From contig CAJOCU010000002.1 of the NCBI GenBank assembly GCA_905233765.1, forward strand, positions 114,274 to 178,273: a stretch of 64,000 bases of DNA. The letters are read 5' to 3'. A program made the translations under genes and the position numbers. Below the pieces are notes generated by a model. That model worked only from the letters and a program-made list of their open reading frames with translations, made no database searches and was not told the DNA's origin. Positions 63,543 through 64,000 of the stretch are shown here, piece by piece; the stretch's first letter is position 1, and the number at the start of each line of letters is the position of its first letter. Origin of the DNA: an uncultured Bacteroidaceae bacterium (GTDB lineage: Bacteria > Bacteroidota > Bacteroidia > Bacteroidales > Bacteroidaceae).

Positions 63543-64000
63543 ATGAAAACTATAAAGTTATCAAACGGCGTTGAGATGCCGGCTTTGGGCTACGGCGTGT
63601 TTCTTGTAAGCCCTGAAGAGTGTGAGCGTTGCGTGAGTGATGCATTAAGTGTAGGCTATCGCCTGATTGATACGGCACAGGCCTACCAGAATGAGGAGGG
63701 TGTGGGTAATGCCTGGCGCAAGAGTGGACTGAAGCGCGAGGACTTGTTCCTCGTGACGAAGGTGTGGATATCGAACAATGGCGAGGAAAAGGCTGCATTG
63801 ATGAGAGCCTGCGCAAGTTGCAGACGGAGTATATCGACTTGCTGCTCATCCATCAGGCTTACGGCGACGTGTTCGGCACATGGCGGGCGATGGAGAAAGC
63901 CTATCGTGCAGGCAAGGTTCGTGCCATCGGTGTGAGCAACTTCCAGGCAGGACGCTTCTTCGACTTTGCCCACTATGTAGAGCTGAAGCCTATGGTGAAC
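63543..64000 (+). pseudogene. Aldo/keto reductase, partial, with an apparent one-base deletion near 63794-63797
   Basis: The frame from ATG 63543 ([20 protein letters not shown]) gives the first half of an aldo/keto reductase: [16 protein letters not shown] with catalytic Asp and Tyr, and FLVTKVWIS with the catalytic Lys. After KAAL it departs from the family. One base further on, the correct sequence resumes as [20 protein letters not shown] (catalytic His) and [20 protein letters not shown], and continues to the window edge. Restoring a single base gives a normal protein of the 2,5-diketo-gluconate reductase type. The C-terminal third is outside the window. Confidence 0.82.

Overview
The window looks like chromosomal DNA of a Bacteroidales bacterium, most likely a Prevotella-type organism. 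Several upstream regions carry the Bacteroidetes housekeeping promoter pattern TTTG-N19-21-TAnnTTTG. Shine-Dalgarno sites are rarely obvious, and many start codons follow A/T-rich leaders instead. Ribosomal protein S16 has a long C-terminal tail, the cell has both NQR and RNF complexes, and two secreted proteins end in the short 'YxxxGxxV...GIYIINGKKVxVK' type tail typical of Prevotella exoproteins. No phage, CRISPR array or complete insertion sequence was seen.

Layout. 0-2.8 kb (minus): start of nudC, pgm and a secreted coiled-coil protein. 2.8-6.9 kb (plus): serine cluster serC-serA-DUF1015, then yigZ. 6.9-9.2 kb: a GH25 lysozyme coupled to cdd, and a divergent glucosaminidase with LysM repeats. 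9.4-14.3 kb: ettA, a His-rich TonB receptor with a small His/Cys-rich partner, and msrC. 14.4-21.4 kb: rpsP, then rseC-rnfBCDGEA and a small secreted protein. 21.5-25.5 kb (minus): a 54-codon ORF, a 766-residue secreted repeat protein whose transcript begins with a broken copy of its own signal peptide, a palindromic MITE-like element, and a ComEA-like HhH protein. 25.6-33.1 kb: htpG behind a textbook sigma-54 promoter, tRNA-Arg(ACG)-clpC, and gyrA. 33.3-42.5 kb: two secreted TPR paralogues, a double-module sensor kinase of 1186 residues, its response regulator, and a UvrD/PcrA helicase. 42.7-50.1 kb: a secreted HExxH protease-like protein, udk, an MltF-like lytic transglycosylase, and a Dna2-like nuclease-helicase. 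50.2-56.6 kb (minus): nqrABCDEF. 56.6-64 kb: tamB, a YqiA-like esterase, an Fe-type alcohol dehydrogenase, a sugar O-acetyltransferase and an aldo/keto reductase that runs off the window.

How the genes fit together. Two sodium or proton coupled redox pumps (RNF and NQR) handle ferredoxin/NADH/quinone electron flow. RseC sits at the head of rnf. Cell-envelope functions recur: peptidoglycan hydrolases, TamB, TonB uptake, secreted adhesin or protease-like proteins and an envelope-sensing phosphorelay.

The strongest novelty candidate is NqrC. It carries an extra N-terminal rubredoxin-like Cys4 ribbon and a periplasmic tail of about 150 residues with 36 cysteines, like a metallothionein fused to a respiratory subunit. 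Other candidates are the tandem two-sensor kinase with a decayed second ATPase, the sigma-54 promoter of htpG, and the signal-peptide leader duplication. nqrB and the terminal aldo/keto reductase each carry an apparent one-base loss, and tamB lacks a normal start codon downstream of its predicted promoter, so base-level errors in the assembly should be considered.
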